Of a DNA stretch of 10,000 nt, positions 1 through 6,460 are shown piece by piece. The stretch spans positions 1-10,000 of the forward strand of contig JASPKP010005299.1 of NCBI GenBank assembly GCA_030674155.1, written 5' to 3'. Within the stretch, counting starts at the first letter, position 1. Every line of letters begins with the position of its first letter. The position numbers and the translations under genes were made by a program. The notes under the pieces were generated by a model. That model was not told the DNA's origin. It ran no database searches and saw only the letters and a list, made by a program, of their open reading frames with translations. This stretch comes from Stramonita haemastoma (Eukaryota > Mollusca > Gastropoda > Neogastropoda > Muricidae).

Positions 1-324
1 TTATTATTTTACTGCCATATCTTCTGTGATGTCCCTGTCCTGCTGTTCCCATGCCACTCATCTCAATTTCCCTGCCACAGCCATACCCAGATTTATTATG
101 TCTTATCCTCAGGGTCGGAAGTCCACAGGGAGCCCATCAATATCAGTCCACTGTGGGGCCACCAGCCATAGGCTGCCAGGGTAAACTTTCCTGACCCACG
201 GTTCCCGCAGTTTCCTTACAGTGCTTGGAAGACTTCTTAGGAGTAAAGAGTGAAGCCATGTTAGGCATTGTGATGTGAAGAATTAAGATGGAGACTGATG
301 TCAAAAGGTATTTAGTTGAGATTA

Positions 325-325
<1 letters not shown>
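1..325. other. Intron sequence, no feature recognised
   Basis: This is single-copy-looking AT-balanced sequence upstream of the first visible calpain exon. I checked both strands for the expected catalytic Cys exons and for SINE or transposon ends, and found nothing I can support. Candidate AG/GT boundaries around 110-180 give peptides unlike calpain. Confidence 0.5.
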
Positions 326-393
<68 letters not shown>

Positions 394-484
394 TGTGTAT
401 GTGTGTGTGTGTGTGCACGCGCACATGTGTGTGCCTGTGTGCATGTGTGTGCATGCTTGTGTGCATGCGTGCGTGTGTGTGTTT
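326..484. repeat. TG dinucleotide microsatellite, degenerate 3' half
   Basis: A near-pure TG run spans 326-390. It then grades into TG mixed with GCAC, CATG and GCGTG variants to about 484. The alternating purine-pyrimidine sequence can in principle adopt Z-DNA. The cysteine-valine or histidine-threonine open frames across it are artefacts of the repeat. Confidence 0.97.
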
Positions 485-614
485 GTAGCTGTATATAAGT
501 GTATGTACTAAGCGTGTGACTGGTATCCATTTATTGGTCAGAATGTGTCGCTGTGCAGTCAAGTGTATATATAGAAATGTGTGTATGTGTGGATGCAGGG
601 GGAGGAGGGGTCAG

Positions 615-685
615 AGTTGAGAGAAGCTTTCCTGCCCAATGGACTGGTGTCTGGCCACGCCTACAGTGTCACCGCCCTCAGACAG
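615..685 (+). CDS. Calpain exon: catalytic His segment of the protease core (PC2)
   Basis: This is an internal exon of a calpain large subunit, a cytosolic calcium-activated cysteine protease. It begins after the acceptor GGGGTCAG and ends at CAG before GTGTGT. The first two bases complete a codon from an exon outside the window; the frame then reads LREAFLPNGLVSGHAYSVTA followed by LRQ. GHAYSVT is the calpain signature around the catalytic His, whose codon is 656-658. Residues just before it (LPNGLVSG) also fit the family. The exon ends in phase 0 and joins the 1662 exon as LRQ-VPLQGG. The catalytic Cys exons must lie upstream; I looked in 1-614 and found none. The His motif and the coherent join make this assignment strong. 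The exact 5' boundary is slightly less certain because few residues precede the motif. Confidence 0.9.
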
Positions 686-751
686 GTGTGTTCACACAGT
701 TCACTTTGTTGTTTTTGGTGTCAGCTTTGTTTGCTGTAGCAGAGTGGTTAA

Positions 752-1092
752 CCCTTTCAGTACAGTAAGCCTGTTTTCTGGCTCAGCTTCCTACTACCCT
801 TCAGTCCTGTAAGGAGAAAAACCGGCACAACCAAATTTTCCTTCAATTCTTGGGTTTCTGAGGTGCAGAAGATTGTAAAACGGGTACCTCGGTAAGTTTT
901 ACATACACACACATGAAGCTTTATAAATGTTTCTTTGATGCCAGTTAGCCGCATGACAGATCACTGTAAACAAACCCTCCTCTGGCACTGTTATCGCCAG
1001 AAAACCGGCTGACAGGACTGAAGGGGTGAGTACTGGGGCAGAAATTCAGGATAGGGGAAGTAACTCTCATCAGATATTCGGTACTGTAAGGG
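752..1092. mobile_element. piggyBac-like MITE flanked by TTAA
   Basis: A 341-bp non-coding element begins CCCTTTCAGTAC (752-763) and ends with the near-perfect inverse GTACTGTAAGGG (1081-1092; 11 of 12 match). Both ends are flanked by TTAA (748-751 and 1093-1096). TTAA target duplication with termini starting CCC is the hallmark of the piggyBac superfamily. Further inverted pairs lie inside: CCCTTCAGTCCTGT at 797-810 against its exact inverse at 1012-1025, and TTTTCTGGC at 774-782 against 996-1004. There is no transposase frame, so it would depend on an autonomous relative. It lies in the intron between the His and Asn exons. Confidence 0.78.
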
Positions 1093-1096
1093 TTAA

Positions 1097-1661
1097 GACT
1101 GACTTCAATGTCATGGGTCCATGAAGTCATGTGTTTGAATCTTGGTTATTAAAGGGGAGATGAATGCGGGAGGTCAAGGGTTAAGGGAAGGCAGAGGAGG
1201 GAAGTATAGAATGTAAAACATTGGATCCATTATTGTCCACTATAGCTATGATGTTTGATATTACCCCTCTTTTCGGCGCTGAGAAATGTTGATGATCACT
1301 ACTTTAAAAAAAGTAGAAGAAAAATATGAGGAAGAGGGAAATACACCATATGAATGCAATCAACAACAGCCTGTTAGACAGTCAACCTGTAAAGCGCTGT
1401 TCATTTCCGTTGTGACTGATTGATGGACGATTTGTTGTTGCTGCAGCTGCTGCTGCTGCTGTTGTTGTTGTTACATGTTCCCCAGATTAACACCTCTAGG
1501 ATCACCTACGCCATGCACTCTGACTCTCTCACCCCACCTGGAAATGACCGTGAGATTGAAAGTAGCTGGCCACACAGGCCGCCACACTCTGACTTCAGTA
1601 GGTGACTGGTTTGATGTATTGATGTATTGATGAACTAACAGATGAATTGATTGATGGGCAG
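1097..1661. other. Intron remainder with a short CTG/TTG repeat
   Basis: This is non-coding sequence between the MITE and the Asn exon. The only clear structure is an impure CTG/TTG trinucleotide run at about 1431-1471, and a few GATGTATTGAT-type direct repeats at 1613-1660 just before the acceptor. An open frame at 1420-1605 crosses the trinucleotide run, has no family resemblance, and is not called as a gene. Confidence 0.6.
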
Positions 1662-1750
1662 GTACCCCTTCAAGGCGGTGACATAATCCTGATCCGTATC
1701 CGTAACCCCCATGGCTCCAAGAACGAGTGGAGAGGAGCCTGGAGTGATGG
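1662..1750 (+). CDS. Calpain exon: catalytic Asn segment (RNPHG variant of RNPWG)
   Basis: This exon follows the acceptor TGGGCAG and ends GATGG before GTGAGG. It reads VPLQGGDIILIRIRNP, then HGSKNEWRGAWSDG. In calpains this stretch is L-I-R-(I/L/V)-R-N-P-W-G-x-x-E-W-x-G-x-W-S-D, and the Asn (codon 1704-1706) is the third catalytic residue. The residue two after the Asn is normally an invariant Trp (Trp288 in m-calpain), which blocks the active-site cleft when calcium is absent; here the codon at 1710-1712 is CAT, His. Everything around it is well conserved, with an intact frame and splice sites, so decay of the exon is unlikely. It enters in phase 0 and leaves two bases that complete Gly with the 2486 exon. 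A SINE sits 50 bp beyond its donor. Confidence 0.93.
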
Positions 1751-1800
1751 GTGAGGGTCTGCTTCAGTGCGGATTCTTTGGTGACTTCTTCATGTCTTTT

Positions 1801-2094
1801 GGGGGGCGGGATAGCTCAGTGGTCAGAGCGCTCGCTTTACCCCAGTAAAGTTAAGCAGCATCGAGCATGATTACTAGTTGGATGGGTGACTGTTTGCACG
1901 CCTTAGCTTCAGTACAGTCACTCATATCACCCAGCTGTAAATGGGTATCTGCCCTCTTTAGGGTCAGGGAAGGTAAAGTAGTGAGGGAGAGGAGATGGGC
2001 ACCGCCCTCAATATGCTGGCCCCTAGAGAAGCTGAGGTCTCTGACACCTTGTTCCCCAACGACCACCTAGGTTATGGGACACCTTTACCTTTAG
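1801..2094 (+). mobile_element. SINE with composite tRNA-like and 5S-rRNA-like head
   Basis: A 294-bp retroposon is bounded by a 9-bp target duplication, ATGTCTTTT (1792-1800 and 2095-2103). Its first 45 bases resemble the 5' half of a tRNA (GATAGCTCAGTGGTCAGAGC, box A), most like tRNA-Ala. From about 1848 the sequence switches to the internal promoter region of 5S rRNA: AAGTTAAGCAGCATCGAGC, then TACTAGTTGGATGGGTGAC, with a degraded continuation to about 1902. The body (1903-2094) recurs at 7668-7851. The joined heads would give two types of RNA polymerase III control element. Composite tRNA/5S SINE heads have been described in animals; the family name here is not known to me. Confidence 0.82.
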
Positions 2095-2218
2095 ATGTCT
2101 TTTACTGGGTGATTCTTTATTGACTTCATTAATTCTTTTACTGGGTGGAGAGGTTTCTGTGAAGTTTATTAGGAAAAGGCTTTTGAAAATTTTAATTGTC
2201 TCCCCTTCCCCTCTGATG

Positions 2219-2422
<204 letters not shown>

Positions 2423-2485
2423 TGATCATAATTAATAAAATAAACAACAAAAAAAGTCGCACCTGTGTGTCGCTGTGTGTTTCAG

Positions 2486-2563
2486 TTCTCGAGAGTGGCA
2501 GCAGGTACATCCCAAGGAGAGAGAACGGTTGGGGCTGGTTCGTCGGAATGACGGAGAATTCTG
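2486..2563 (+). CDS. Calpain exon: end of protease core (SREW...DGEFW)
   Basis: This exon lies between the acceptor TGTTTCAG and the donor TG/GTGAGT. Joined to the previous exon it reads G-SREWQQVHPKERERLGL, then VRRNDGEFW. This corresponds to the calpain segment usually written S-x-E-W-x-x-(V/I)-x-x-x-E-R-x-x-L-G-L-x-x-x-x-D-G-E-F-W-M, which closes the PC2 subdomain. The basic VRRN at the acidic-or-variable position before DGEFW is a normal place for variation. It ends two bases into the Trp codon, which is completed by the first base of the 3631 exon. The upstream flank is a long GCAC/CA tract ending 66 bp before the acceptor. The downstream intron starts with an ordinary donor. Confidence 0.93.
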
Positions 2564-2676
2564 GTGAGTGTGCTGCGGATATATTGATTCAAATTTACTT
2601 CTTTTACAAGAGAACACTGCATTCAGTACACTTGGATATAGAACTGAAGAATATCGCAAACGTATCACAAAGCACT

Positions 2677-2969
2677 AGCCGCCGCTGTAGTCTAGTGGTT
2701 AGGGCGTTGGACTCGTAATCTAAAGGTTGCGGGTTCGATCCCAGCTTTCCGCTATGGCGTTGTGCCCTTGGAAAAGGCACTTTACGGCTATTTTCTCACC
2801 CTACCCAGGTGTAAAAGGGGTACCAACCTTGTGTTGGGGGTTAACCCTGCAATAGACTGGCGTCCTATCCAGGGGGGAGTCTATGACTCTCAGTTGCTTA
2901 ACGCCACAGAAACCGGGATAAGCACTGGCATGATGAGCCTTAGGCTTAGGACAGACTTTAACTTAACTT
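2677..2969 (+). mobile_element. tRNA-Thr-like SINE with L2/V-SINE-like 3' tail
   Basis: A 293-bp SINE sits between perfect 14-bp target duplications TATCACAAAGCACT (2663-2676 and 2970-2983), so the insertion is recent. The head has box A (TAGTCTAGTGGTTAGGGCG, from 2688) and box B (GGTTCGATCCC, 2732-2742). A TTGGA/TCTAA anticodon stem encloses loop CTCGTAA, anticodon CGT (Thr). The 3' part, with ATAGACTGGCGTCCTATCCA near 2852 and ACCGGGATAAGCACTGGC near 2912, resembles the tail shared by vertebrate V-SINEs and L2/CR1-type LINEs, which suggests mobilisation by such a LINE. It ends in TTAACTTAACTT repeats. It is not a functional tRNA gene. Confidence 0.88.
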
Positions 2970-3159
2970 TATCACAAAGCACTGAAAAGTTGGAAATCAA
3001 AATCTGTGTGGTCACTTTTCTCCTCTGTAATAGTGGAAAGGATGCCACGCTATCTTGAAGGCGGGAAGTTGGACTCTTCCATGTGGTCAGTGCGTGAGCA
3101 AAGATTAGATCATTAGGGCTCAAGTACCTGCATCTAAGAGCAGCGGAAAATGGGGGTAA

Positions 3160-3524
3160 TTTTATTTATTTATCTATACATTTATTTATTCTTTTATATT
3201 GAGGATAATAGAATGAGCACTCATGTGCTTTTTTATGTCCAGTCCCCGTGTGTATGCAGTTTTTGTAAATCTTGTCATCTGTTCCCTCCGGCACACAGTG
3301 GCCTACTCTTACGAAAAGCGGAACAGGATTTAACATGTGTGCAAGATGTTCTGCGTGCGTTTGCACACCGGGCCTCGGTTTATAGTCTCATCCAAAGGAC
3401 TTTTGGAGAGAGTGGAGTCAGCACTGATGTTAACTCCAGGGGAAAAATCCCTTCAAATGGGAATCAAACCCGGGTCGTCAAATTGCGAATGCAGTGTTCT
3501 GACCACTAAGCTATCTCATCCCCC
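3160..3524 (-). mobile_element. tRNA-derived SINE, reverse orientation
   Basis: On the - strand the element starts near 3524 with GGGGGATGAGATAGCTTAGT (box A region). It has a box B GGTTTGATTCC at 3460-3470 (read in reverse) and a central module GGATGAGACTATAAACCGAG at about 3375-3395 that also occurs in the + strand SINE at 3965-3988. It continues to a 3' end ATTATCCTCAATATAAA followed by an ATAAATAAAT-type tail near 3160-3200. Clear target duplications were not found, so the ends are approximate. It occupies most of the intron between the 2486 and 3631 exons together with the tRNA-Thr-like SINE. Confidence 0.72.
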
Positions 3525-3630
3525 AATTGAGTACTCAATATGGAAAACGGAAAACGACTGCCGTGCAGTGTAATAACATGATGGCTGGCCCCTCCCCCCA
3601 CCCACCCCCACCCCCCCTTCTGTGTTGCAG

Positions 3631-3788
3631 GATGGATTTCGGAGAGTTCATGCAGGAGTTTGACAGCCTGGTGGTGTGTAACCTGACGCCTGACGCCCCC
3701 ATCACCGCCGCCAAACGCTGGCACACCTCGCACCACCACGGCCGCTGGGTCAAGCACTTCAACGCCGGGGGCAGACCGTCCTGTACAG
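3631..3788 (+). CDS. Calpain exon: core to CBSW (C2-like domain III) transition
   Basis: This exon follows CTGTGTTGCAG and ends GTACAG before GTCAGT. The frame is W-MDFGEFMQEFDSLVVCNLTP, then DAPITAAKRWHTSHHHGRW and VKHFNAGGRPSCT. M-x-F-x-(D/E)-F-x-x-x-F-x-x-L-x-(V/I)-C-N-L-T-P-D is the classical calpain sequence that ends the protease core. G-R-W-V-x-x-x-x-A-G-G begins the C2-like domain III, which helps regulation by calcium and phospholipid. The His-rich TSHHHGRW has an ordinary aligned position, where vertebrate members have W-x-x-x-x-x-x-G-x-W. The exon leaves one base, G, which pairs with AC of the 5403 exon to give Asp of DTHWTNPQY. The upstream intron end is extremely C-rich (3592-3619), providing the pyrimidine tract. 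Confidence 0.95.
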
Positions 3789-3821
3789 GTCAGTTACAGA
3801 AAGAGGGACTGGGGACTTGGG

Positions 3822-4220
3822 GCAGGGATCGGAGGTCTAGAGGTAACGCACCTGCCTAGAAAGCAAAAAGTCTGGGTCGGAGTGTGCGGTGGTTTGATTC
3901 CAATTTGGGCTCAAAATTTTACCCCATCCATTAGACCTTGAGTGGTGGTCTGGGCGCTTGTCTTTTGGATGAGAAGATAAACCGAGGTCCCCTATGTTAC
4001 AGAAAATGTTGTAGTGCATGTAAAAGAACCCACAGCAACAAGAGAGTTGCCCCTGGCAAAATTCTGTAGAAAAACAGCCACTCTGATAGGGAAACAAATA
4101 CAGTTGCTGACAAGAAAACAAAGAAAAAAACCAACTAGGTGGTGCTGCTCTTGTGGTGACGAGCTCTCCCCGGGGAGAGCAGCCTGAATTTTATGCAGAG
4201 AAATCTGCCATGACTTAAAG
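3822..4220 (+). mobile_element. tRNA-derived SINE with conserved mollusc-type central and 3' domains
   Basis: The element starts near 3822, with box A at GGTCTAGAGGTAACGC (3833 on) and box B GGTTTGATTCC at 3891-3901. The central domain has CATTAGACCTTGAGTGGTGG (about 3930) and GGATGAGAAGATAAACCGAG (3968-3987), followed by GTAAAAGAACCCACAGCAAC and GGCAAAATTCTGTAGAAAAA. The 3' domain at about 4140-4210 has a CTCTCCCCGGGGAGAG hairpin followed by CAGCCTGAATTTTATGCAGA. I recognise this layout as a SINE common in molluscs, from memory. It lacks an evident target duplication and ends at a short AT/TG microsatellite. Confidence 0.78.
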
Positions 4221-4234
4221 TGGTGAAAAGTGTA

Positions 4235-4292
4235 AATATATATATATGTGTGTGTGTATGTCTGTTTGTGTGTGTTGTTGTTGTTGTTGCTA
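4235..4292. repeat. TA / TG / TTG simple repeats
   Basis: A short AT run (4237-4247), a TG run with interruptions (4247-4275) and four to five TTG units (4276-4290) directly follow the SINE. They are probably derived from its A/T-rich end. Confidence 0.85.
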
Positions 4293-4426
4293 TGGTTTTA
4301 TTTACATCCTAGCAGAGTTTTCCACTTTAGGGACTGTGCAGGATGCATGCTGGTCTGTGTTTGTCTTTCTATAGCCTACCGACGTGAATAGCAAGAGCTT
4401 AAATGCCTATAATTGTTCTTCTGCAT

Positions 4427-5333
4427 GTATGCTCTATGCTCTATGCTGTATGCTCTGTTGTGTTCTCTATGCTTAATGCTCAATACTCAATACTTTGTGC
4501 TGTATGCTCTATGCTGTATTTATTATTTATTTATTTATTTATTTGTTTATATCAAGGATAATGCTCTGTTGTGTGCTCTATGCTGTATGCTCAATACTCT
4601 ACACTGTATGCTCTATGCTGTGTTGTGTGCTCTATGCTGTATGGTCTATGCTCTATGCTGTATGCTCTATGCTGTATGCTGTGTTTGTTCTATGCTGTAT
4701 GGTCTATGCTCTATGCTGTATGCTGTATGCTGTATGCTGTATGCTGTGTTTGTTCTATGCTGTACGCTCTATGCTGTGTTGTGTGCTCTATGCTGTATGG
4801 TCTATGCTCTATGCTGTATGCTCTATGCTGTACGCTCTATGCTGTGTTGTGTGCTCTATGCTGTATGGTCTATGCTCTATGCTGTATGCTCTATGCTGTA
4901 TGCTCTGTGCTGTGCTGTATGCTCTATACTGTATGGTCTATGCCCTATGCTGTATGCTCTATGCTGTACGCTCTATGCTGTGTTGTGTGCTCTATGCTGT
5001 ATGGTCTATGCTCTATGCTGTATGCTCTATGCTGTACGCTCTATGCTGTGTTGTGTGCTCTATGCTGTATGGTCTATGCTCTATGCTGTATGCTCTATGC
5101 TGTACGCTCTATGCTGTGTTGTGTGCTCTATGCTGTATGGTCTATGCTCTATGCTGTATGCTCTATGCTGTATGCTCTATGCTGTATGCTCTGTGCTGTG
5201 CTGTATGCTCTATACTGTATGGTCTATGCTCTATGCTGTATGCTCTATTCTGTGCTGTATGCTCTATACTGTATGGTGTATGCTCTATGCTGTATGCTCT
5301 ATGCTGTATGTTCAATACTCTACACTCAATACT
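4427..5333. repeat. Heptamer satellite with 68-bp higher-order repeat
   Basis: About 0.9 kb is built from the heptamer TATGCTS (TATGCTC and TATGCTG alternating, with TATGGTC and TACGCTC variants). From 4777 to about 5184 a higher-order unit of exactly 68 bp is visible. It starts TGTTGTGTGCTC (12 bp) and adds eight heptamers; starts fall at 4777, 4845, (4913, diverged), 4981, 5049 and 5117. Another TGTTGTGTGC is at 4621. Because 7 is not a multiple of 3 and the unit has no stop in any forward frame, long Cys/Leu/Tyr/Met-rich open frames cross it in all three frames. They are not genes. It fills most of the intron before the 5403 exon. Confidence 0.97.
4519..4562 (-). mobile_element. Truncated retroelement tail inserted in the satellite
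   Basis: A 44-bp foreign stretch interrupts the heptamer array. On the - strand it reads ATTATCCTTGATATAAACAA followed by AATA repeats. The same 3' end, ATTATCCT(C/T)-(A)ATA plus AATAAATA tail, closes the - strand SINE at 3160-3210 and appears in weaker form at 7862-7887. I read it as an extremely 5'-truncated insertion of the same 3' end. Confidence 0.5.
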
Positions 5334-5370
5334 TTACACTCAACACTCAACACTCAACACTCAATACTCT
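5331..5370. repeat. CACTCAA heptamer run at the end of the satellite
   Basis: Units of CACTCAA/TACTCAA (seven bases) form a short run between the TATGCTS satellite and the acceptor of the 5403 exon. The period equals that of the satellite, so this is probably a diverged edge of the same array. Similar TCAATAC units occur at 4478-4498 on the other edge. Confidence 0.75.
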
Positions 5371-5402
5371 ATAATGCTGTATGCTGTGTGGTCAATCATC
5401 AG

Positions 5403-5563
5403 ACACTCACTGGACCAACCCGCAGTATGTGCTGCGGCTGCAGGATGGAGACGAGGATGACGACAGCAGCTGCAGCGTCATCGTGCAGCTGATGCAGAAA
5501 GATCGCCGCCGTCTGAAGCAGAGAGGAGAGGTGTTCCGCTTCATCGGCTTTATTGTGTACAAG
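5403..5563 (+). CDS. Calpain exon: CBSW domain with acidic loop
   Basis: This exon lies between the acceptor CAATCATCAG and the donor TACAAG/GTGAAG. It reads DTHWTNPQYVLRLQDGDEDD, then DSSCSVIVQLMQKDRRRLKQ and RGEVFRFIGFIVYK. T-(F/H)-W-x-N-P-Q-(F/Y) and V-x-L-M-Q-K-(N/D)-R-R are diagnostic of calpain domain III. The acidic run DGDEDDDS is the domain III acidic loop, known in m-calpain to take part in calcium and phospholipid regulation. GFIVYK matches the G-F-x-x-Y-x-(V/L) strand. The exon ends in phase 0. Its last 38 bases with the donor and 47 intron bases recur twice more directly downstream. The first donor is chosen because reading on runs into a stop at 5606 (TAA). The acceptor directly abuts the degenerate end of a heptamer satellite. 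Confidence 0.95.
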
Positions 5564-5770
5564 GTGAAGGTCGTTGTAGTGGTGATATTGATCATTATGA
5601 TAACGTAAAGGAGAGGTGTTCCACTTTATCGGCTTCATCCTGTACAAGGTGAAGGTCATTGTAGTGGTGATATTGATCATTATGATAACGGAAATGAGAG
5701 GTGTTCATCTTGATTGGCTTCATCGGCTACAAGGTGATGATCATTGCAGTGGTGATATTGGTGATTATGT
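5526..5770 (+). repeat. 85-bp tandem triplication of exon end, donor and intron start
   Basis: Three units start with GAGAGGTGTTC at 5526, 5611 and 5696, a period of exactly 85 bp. Each unit holds the last 38 bases of the 5403 exon, the donor (TACAAG/GTGAAG in the first two, TACAAG/GTGATG in the third, GT at 5564, 5649 and 5734) and intron sequence with GTGGTGATATTG. Units 1 and 2 differ at 8 of 85 positions; unit 3 is more diverged and fades near 5770. The coding-like part stays open in each: EVFRFIGFIVYK, EVFHFIGFILYK and EVFILIGFIGYK. Only the first donor keeps the calpain frame without a stop. Confidence 0.93.
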
Positions 5771-6066
5771 CCCCCTTCAGCGCCTGGGCTTTATCACAGT
5801 TCTAGATTAAGCAATTGATGCTGGGGGCAACAGCAAAGTGAGAGGCTGTATGATCAGTGGCTTTCTTTCCCACTCATGGAATTCCACTTTACAGCTTAGT
5901 CTTTGGTGATTGACTATGACTGTCTGACTAGGAGCCTTGACTTATGTGCTGCAGCCCTTGGGGCTAGTTGGCCTTTGGAGAACATCTCCAACGCTGACTG
6001 TCCTTATGCCCTCTTGGCTGAGAGAGTGGGGATGTAATGTGGGCAAGGCATCTCCACTATAATCAA
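5771..6066. other. Intron sequence, possible old repeat
   Basis: No gene is seen here. The stretch at about 5948-6064 (CTGCAGCCCTTGGGGCTAGT, then GTGGGCAAGGCATCTCCACT) feels like a dispersed mollusc repeat from memory, but there is no second copy in the window, so no element is called. Confidence 0.4.
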
Positions 6067-6087
6067 CACACGCACGCACGCACGCAT

Positions 6088-6118
<31 letters not shown>

Positions 6119-6237
6119 TGAACACACACACACACACACCCCCCCCCCACCCCTACATACACCCCCCCCACACACACACACACACAGTCACCCCCCCCCC
6201 CCCCCCCCCACACACACACATTTACCCCCCTCCCCTT
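6067..6237. repeat. GCAC / CA / poly-C microsatellite before an acceptor
   Basis: GCAC tetranucleotides (6069-6120) pass into CA, then into C runs separated by CA patches. The longest C run is about 21 bases near 6189-6209. The tract ends about 12 bases before the acceptor AG of the 6249 exon and so makes up most of its branch-point and pyrimidine region. Unit order matches 2309-2419. Confidence 0.96.
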
Positions 6238-6248
6238 TTCCTCCACAG

Positions 6249-6460
6249 GTACCATCAGGGTTCTCCACACCGCTGAAGAAGGATTTTTTCCACACGCACA
6301 ACAGGCACGCCAGTTGCGACTGCTTCAGCAATGCCCGCCAGAACGTCAAGAGGTTTGTGCTGCCCCCTGGTGTCTACGTGGTCGTGCCCTGCACCTACGA
6401 CAAAGACGAGGAGGCCGACTTCTTCATCCGATTCTTCTTCGAGAAAGGGAACGTTTCTGA
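6249..6460 (+). CDS. Calpain exon: second half of CBSW domain
   Basis: This exon starts after TTTTCCTCCACAG and ends TTTCTGA before GTGAGT. The frame is VPSGFSTPLKKDFFHTHNRH, then ASCDCFSNARQNVKRFVLPP, GVYVVVPCTYDKDEEADFFI and RFFFEKGNVSE. K-x-F-F, the R-x-(V/N)-x-x-R-F-x-L-P-P-G-x-Y-(V/L)-(V/I)-V-P-(S/C)-T-(Y/F) block and E-x-(D/E)-F-x-(L/I)-R-(V/F)-F-(S/F)-E-K are the usual calpain domain III signatures. A Cys replaces the common Ser in VPCTY. It enters in phase 0 and leaves GA, completed by G of the 7507 exon to give the Glu of NVSE. The intron before it ends in an almost pure C/A stretch of about 120 bp, so the acceptor depends on simple repeats for its pyrimidine tract. Confidence 0.95.

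Noticed and set aside
1..614. Upstream calpain exon with the catalytic Cys (QGxLGDCW)
   Set aside because: No frame on the + strand contains the motif or neighbouring calpain sequence, so that exon must lie outside the window.
1420..1605. Small gene with Leu-rich start
   Set aside because: The Leu run is a CTG/TTG trinucleotide repeat, there are no family motifs, and it lies inside the calpain intron.
1848..1905. 5S rRNA gene or pseudogene
   Set aside because: Only the internal promoter part is present, fused to a tRNA-like half and a SINE body inside target duplications.
2677..2760. Functional tRNA-Thr gene
   Set aside because: The box A/B head is followed by a SINE body and the whole is bracketed by 14-bp target duplications; acceptor-stem pairing is not evident.
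4777..5184. CRISPR-like array of regular repeats
   Set aside because: The 68-bp units are contiguous tandem repeats built of heptamers with no unique spacers, in an animal intron.
4413..5492. Long Cys/Leu/Tyr/Met-rich open reading frames of 267-359 codons
   Set aside because: They exist in all three forward frames because the heptamer satellite contains no stop in any frame. The end of one merely runs into the real calpain exon out of frame.
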